Below, piece after piece: positions 5,946-7,597 of a stretch of DNA of 7,597 nucleotides. The stretch is from Deltaproteobacteria bacterium (lineage in GTDB: Bacteria > Desulfobacterota > Desulfobacteria > Desulfobacterales > Desulfatirhabdiaceae), in contig JAJYBO010000141.1 of NCBI GenBank assembly GCA_021778975.1, positions 1 through 7,597 on the forward strand. Reading direction: 5' to 3'. Under the pieces are notes generated by a model that did not search any database, had not been told where the DNA came from, and saw nothing but the letters and a program-made list of their open reading frames with translations. Both the position numbers and the translations under genes were made by a program. Within the stretch, counting starts at the first letter, position 1. Every line of letters begins with the position of its first letter.

Positions 5946-7597
5946 CTATCTTGTTACGATCTGGCTTTTGAAACTTTTATCTTGAAGTTCCCGATGCAAT
6001 GATTCCGCTTCATTCTTGTTTTTGTAAGCGCCGACATACAACAGAAAGTGATTTTTATCTTTCTGGATCACATAGGGATAAAAACCACTTTGTTTCAGTT
6101 TTTCAAATACAGTCTGGATATCCGATTCACTGGCGTAATCGCCGACAAGACAGGCATAGGGCGTTTTTTCGACAACGGCGTGAGACATCCCGAACTTTGC
6201 CTTTATGTGCTGGGCTTCTGCTGCTGTGGCATAAGAACCGACATAAATACGCCACCAATTCCCCATATCCCCCAGATTGATTTCGACCAGATAGGTCAGG
6301 AGGCCTTTCTTCCGAAAATCGGACATTTCCTGCACTGCATGACTGGGTTGCTGATAACTGGAGGATCGAATGGAAAACGGGTATGCCGCGGATAAGGTTT
6401 CCGCCTTTTTAAGAGATGTTTCGGCAGGCGCTTCCGGCTTTCCGGGCGTTGGGGGCATTACGGGAGAAGATGTCTCCGCAGGATGCGCTGGAACAGATGG
6501 ACTTTTGTCTGTGGTCGGTGGAGTGGTATCTGTCCGAGATGTGGAATCACCTGGCACCGTTTGGGGAGGAGAAGTGGAATCGGTTTCATCCCTCAATGTT
6601 GGCGCTGGGGCGGGGGTAGTGTTTTTTTCAGGCGGCGAAGATGCTGGCGGTTTCTGCGCCGTTGAGATGGGGGCTGACGCCTGGGGGGCGGCTTTGGATT
6701 CTGTGGGCGCCGCTGCAGGTTGTGTATTGGTATGGGGTTTGCCGGGTAAAAGCGATCCGATGGTCAGATGGGCGCCTTGGAACCATTGAGACAACATGGC
6801 GCCGCAAATCATAAAAACGATGGCCAGCACCACTGTCAGTGCTGCAAATCCAATTTTTGAGGCAATGCCGGAACGCTGTGGCGGTAATATGTGCGTATCA
6901 CCAACATTACCACTATCGTTGGTGGAATCCAGTTCACGCAAGCCACTATCGGATTCGAGGCCGTCGGTTTCGTCCGGCAGATCTTCGGATATTGTGACAA
7001 ATGGCCTGGGGGTTTCTTTTGCCAGAAGCGTTTCCGATGCCAGAGCCATTTCTGGTGGAGTGTTCGTTTCTGAGGCAGCTTCCGCTTCTGGTTCTATCCC
7101 TGCTTCTGTTTTTGCCTCTATGTCTGGTGTCGCTTCGGTTCCGGTCAGGCTGCCTTCGACCAGACTTCTGGCGTCATCCACGATGGATGGATGAATGGTG
7201 GTCAATTCTCTGGAAGCGCCAATCAGGAGGCAGGTATCACAGATATTGTTGATCAGCCGCGGGACGCCGCCGCTGTATTCGTAGATTTTCTGGAGCGTTT
7301 CTTCCTGAAACACCGGTACGCCGGCGGCGCCGGATTTCAGCATTCGGAAATAGATATAATTTTTCGTGTCTTCAAAACTGAAGCGAGACAGTTCATACCG
7401 CCTCTTGATACGCTGATTCAGAGAATTCAGCGCCGGTGTCTGAAGCCCCCGCAGAAAAGATGGATGCGCCACGAACACCATGACAATGGGGAAAAAACCA
7501 TTGTGATTGAATGTGGACAGATGCTTCAGCCGGGTCAGGGTTTCGGTATCGAGTTCATGGGCGTCATCAATGATGAGATAAAATCGGGAATCATGAG
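5946..7597 (-). CDS. ExeA/GspA-type AAA+ ATPase with transmembrane segment and tandem SPOR domains, 5' end outside window
   Basis: 549 codons are visible and the frame is open to the right edge. The ATG at 7481 is internal, because the Walker B site lies upstream of it. Numbered from the edge: Walker B FYLIIDDAHELD (5-16, Asp10-Asp11), a sensor-1-like VMVFVAHPS (38-46), LNQRIKRRYEL (59-69) and sensor-2-like GGVPRLINNICD (109-120), all typical of the ExeA/GspA family. An acidic Glu/Ala/Thr segment follows, then one membrane helix at about 245-269, a periplasmic Pro/Thr/Ala/Ser linker (about 280-395), and two SPOR-like repeats (about 405-475 and 480-549; IYVGSYATAAEAQ, and LYVGAYKNKNEAE in the second). 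Family knowledge: SPOR domains bind glycan strands lacking stem peptides. The protein would couple a cytoplasmic ATPase to the cell wall, perhaps for EPS export. The Walker A region is not visible. It is followed after 47 bases by the CpsD-like gene. Confidence 0.88.
   Translation of the reverse strand, partial: HDSRFYLIIDDAHELDTETLTRLKHLSTFNHNGFFPIVMVFVAHPSFLRGLQTPALNSLNQRIKRRYELSRFSFEDTKNYIYFRMLKSGAAGVPVFQEETLQKIYEYSGGVPRLINNICDTCLLIGASRELTTIHPSIVDDARSLVEGSLTGTEATPDIEAKTEAGIEPEAEAASETNTPPEMALASETLLAKETPRPFVTISEDLPDETDGLESDSGLRELDSTNDSGNVGDTHILPPQRSGIASKIGFAALTVVLAIVFMICGAMLSQWFQGAHLTIGSLLPGKPHTNTQPAAAPTESKAAPQASAPISTAQKPPASSPPEKNTTPAPAPTLRDETDSTSPPQTVPGDSTSRTDTTPPTTDKSPSVPAHPAETSSPVMPPTPGKPEAPAETSLKKAETLSAAYPFSIRSSSYQQPSHAVQEMSDFRKKGLLTYLVEINLGDMGNWWRIYVGSYATAAEAQHIKAKFGMSHAVVEKTPYACLVGDYASESDIQTVFEKLKQSGFYPYVIQKDKNHFLLYVGAYKNKNEAESLHRELQDKSFKSQIVTR

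Noticed and set aside
6370..6789. Plus-strand open frame with a Gly/Val-rich product.
   Set aside because: It is the antisense of the Pro/Thr/Ala-rich linker of the AAA-SPOR gene; low complexity explains both the open frame and the composition.
7479..7481. ATG as the start of the AAA-SPOR protein.
   Set aside because: The frame continues upstream to the window edge and encodes the Walker B motif FYLIIDDAHELD, so the real start is outside the window.

Overview
The window is a compact run of genes that all read on the minus strand. Order of transcription therefore runs from the right edge (7597) to the left edge (1). It looks like the later half of an exopolysaccharide (EPS) or capsule locus of a Gram-negative bacterium. 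The combination of an ExeA/GspA-type AAA+ ATPase, a CpsD-like P-loop protein, two GT4 glycosyltransferases and a WcaJ/ExoY-type sugar-phosphate transferase, with balanced base composition, would suit a Desulfobacterota (former Deltaproteobacteria) or similar proteobacterium. That placement is inference and was not tested.

Layout from right to left: (1) 7597-5946, the 3' part of a membrane-anchored AAA+ ATPase with a Pro/Thr/Ala-rich linker and two C-terminal SPOR domains, its 5' end lying outside the window; (2) 5898-4846, a CpsD/CapB-like P-loop protein with a long Pro-rich N-terminus and a degenerate ATP site; (3) 4842-3676, a GT4 glycosyltransferase; (4) 3635-2514, a second GT4 glycosyltransferase with a DUF1972-like N-terminus; (5) 2477-1035, the initiating polyprenyl-phosphate sugar-phosphate transferase; (6) 1000-434, the elongation factor P paralogue YeiP (EfpL); (7) 231 (or 279) to the left edge, the N-terminus of a Tat-exported DUF882/YcbK (MepK-type) murein endopeptidase. 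Gaps between genes 1 to 6 are 3 to 47 bases with no convincing terminator between them, so they are probably one operon. A candidate terminator and a good sigma70-like promoter lie between yeiP and the DUF882 gene, which suggests that gene has its own promoter.

Likely joint function (inference): the transferase loads the first sugar phosphate on undecaprenyl phosphate, the two glycosyltransferases extend the unit on the cytoplasmic face, and the two ATPase-like proteins serve assembly or export, one of them reaching peptidoglycan through its SPOR domains. No flippase, polymerase or outer-membrane exporter is visible; they would lie outside. YeiP may help translate the diprolyl-rich proteins encoded upstream of it. 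No tRNA, rRNA, CRISPR array, insertion sequence or attachment site was seen. No gene-free stretch exceeds about 200 bases.
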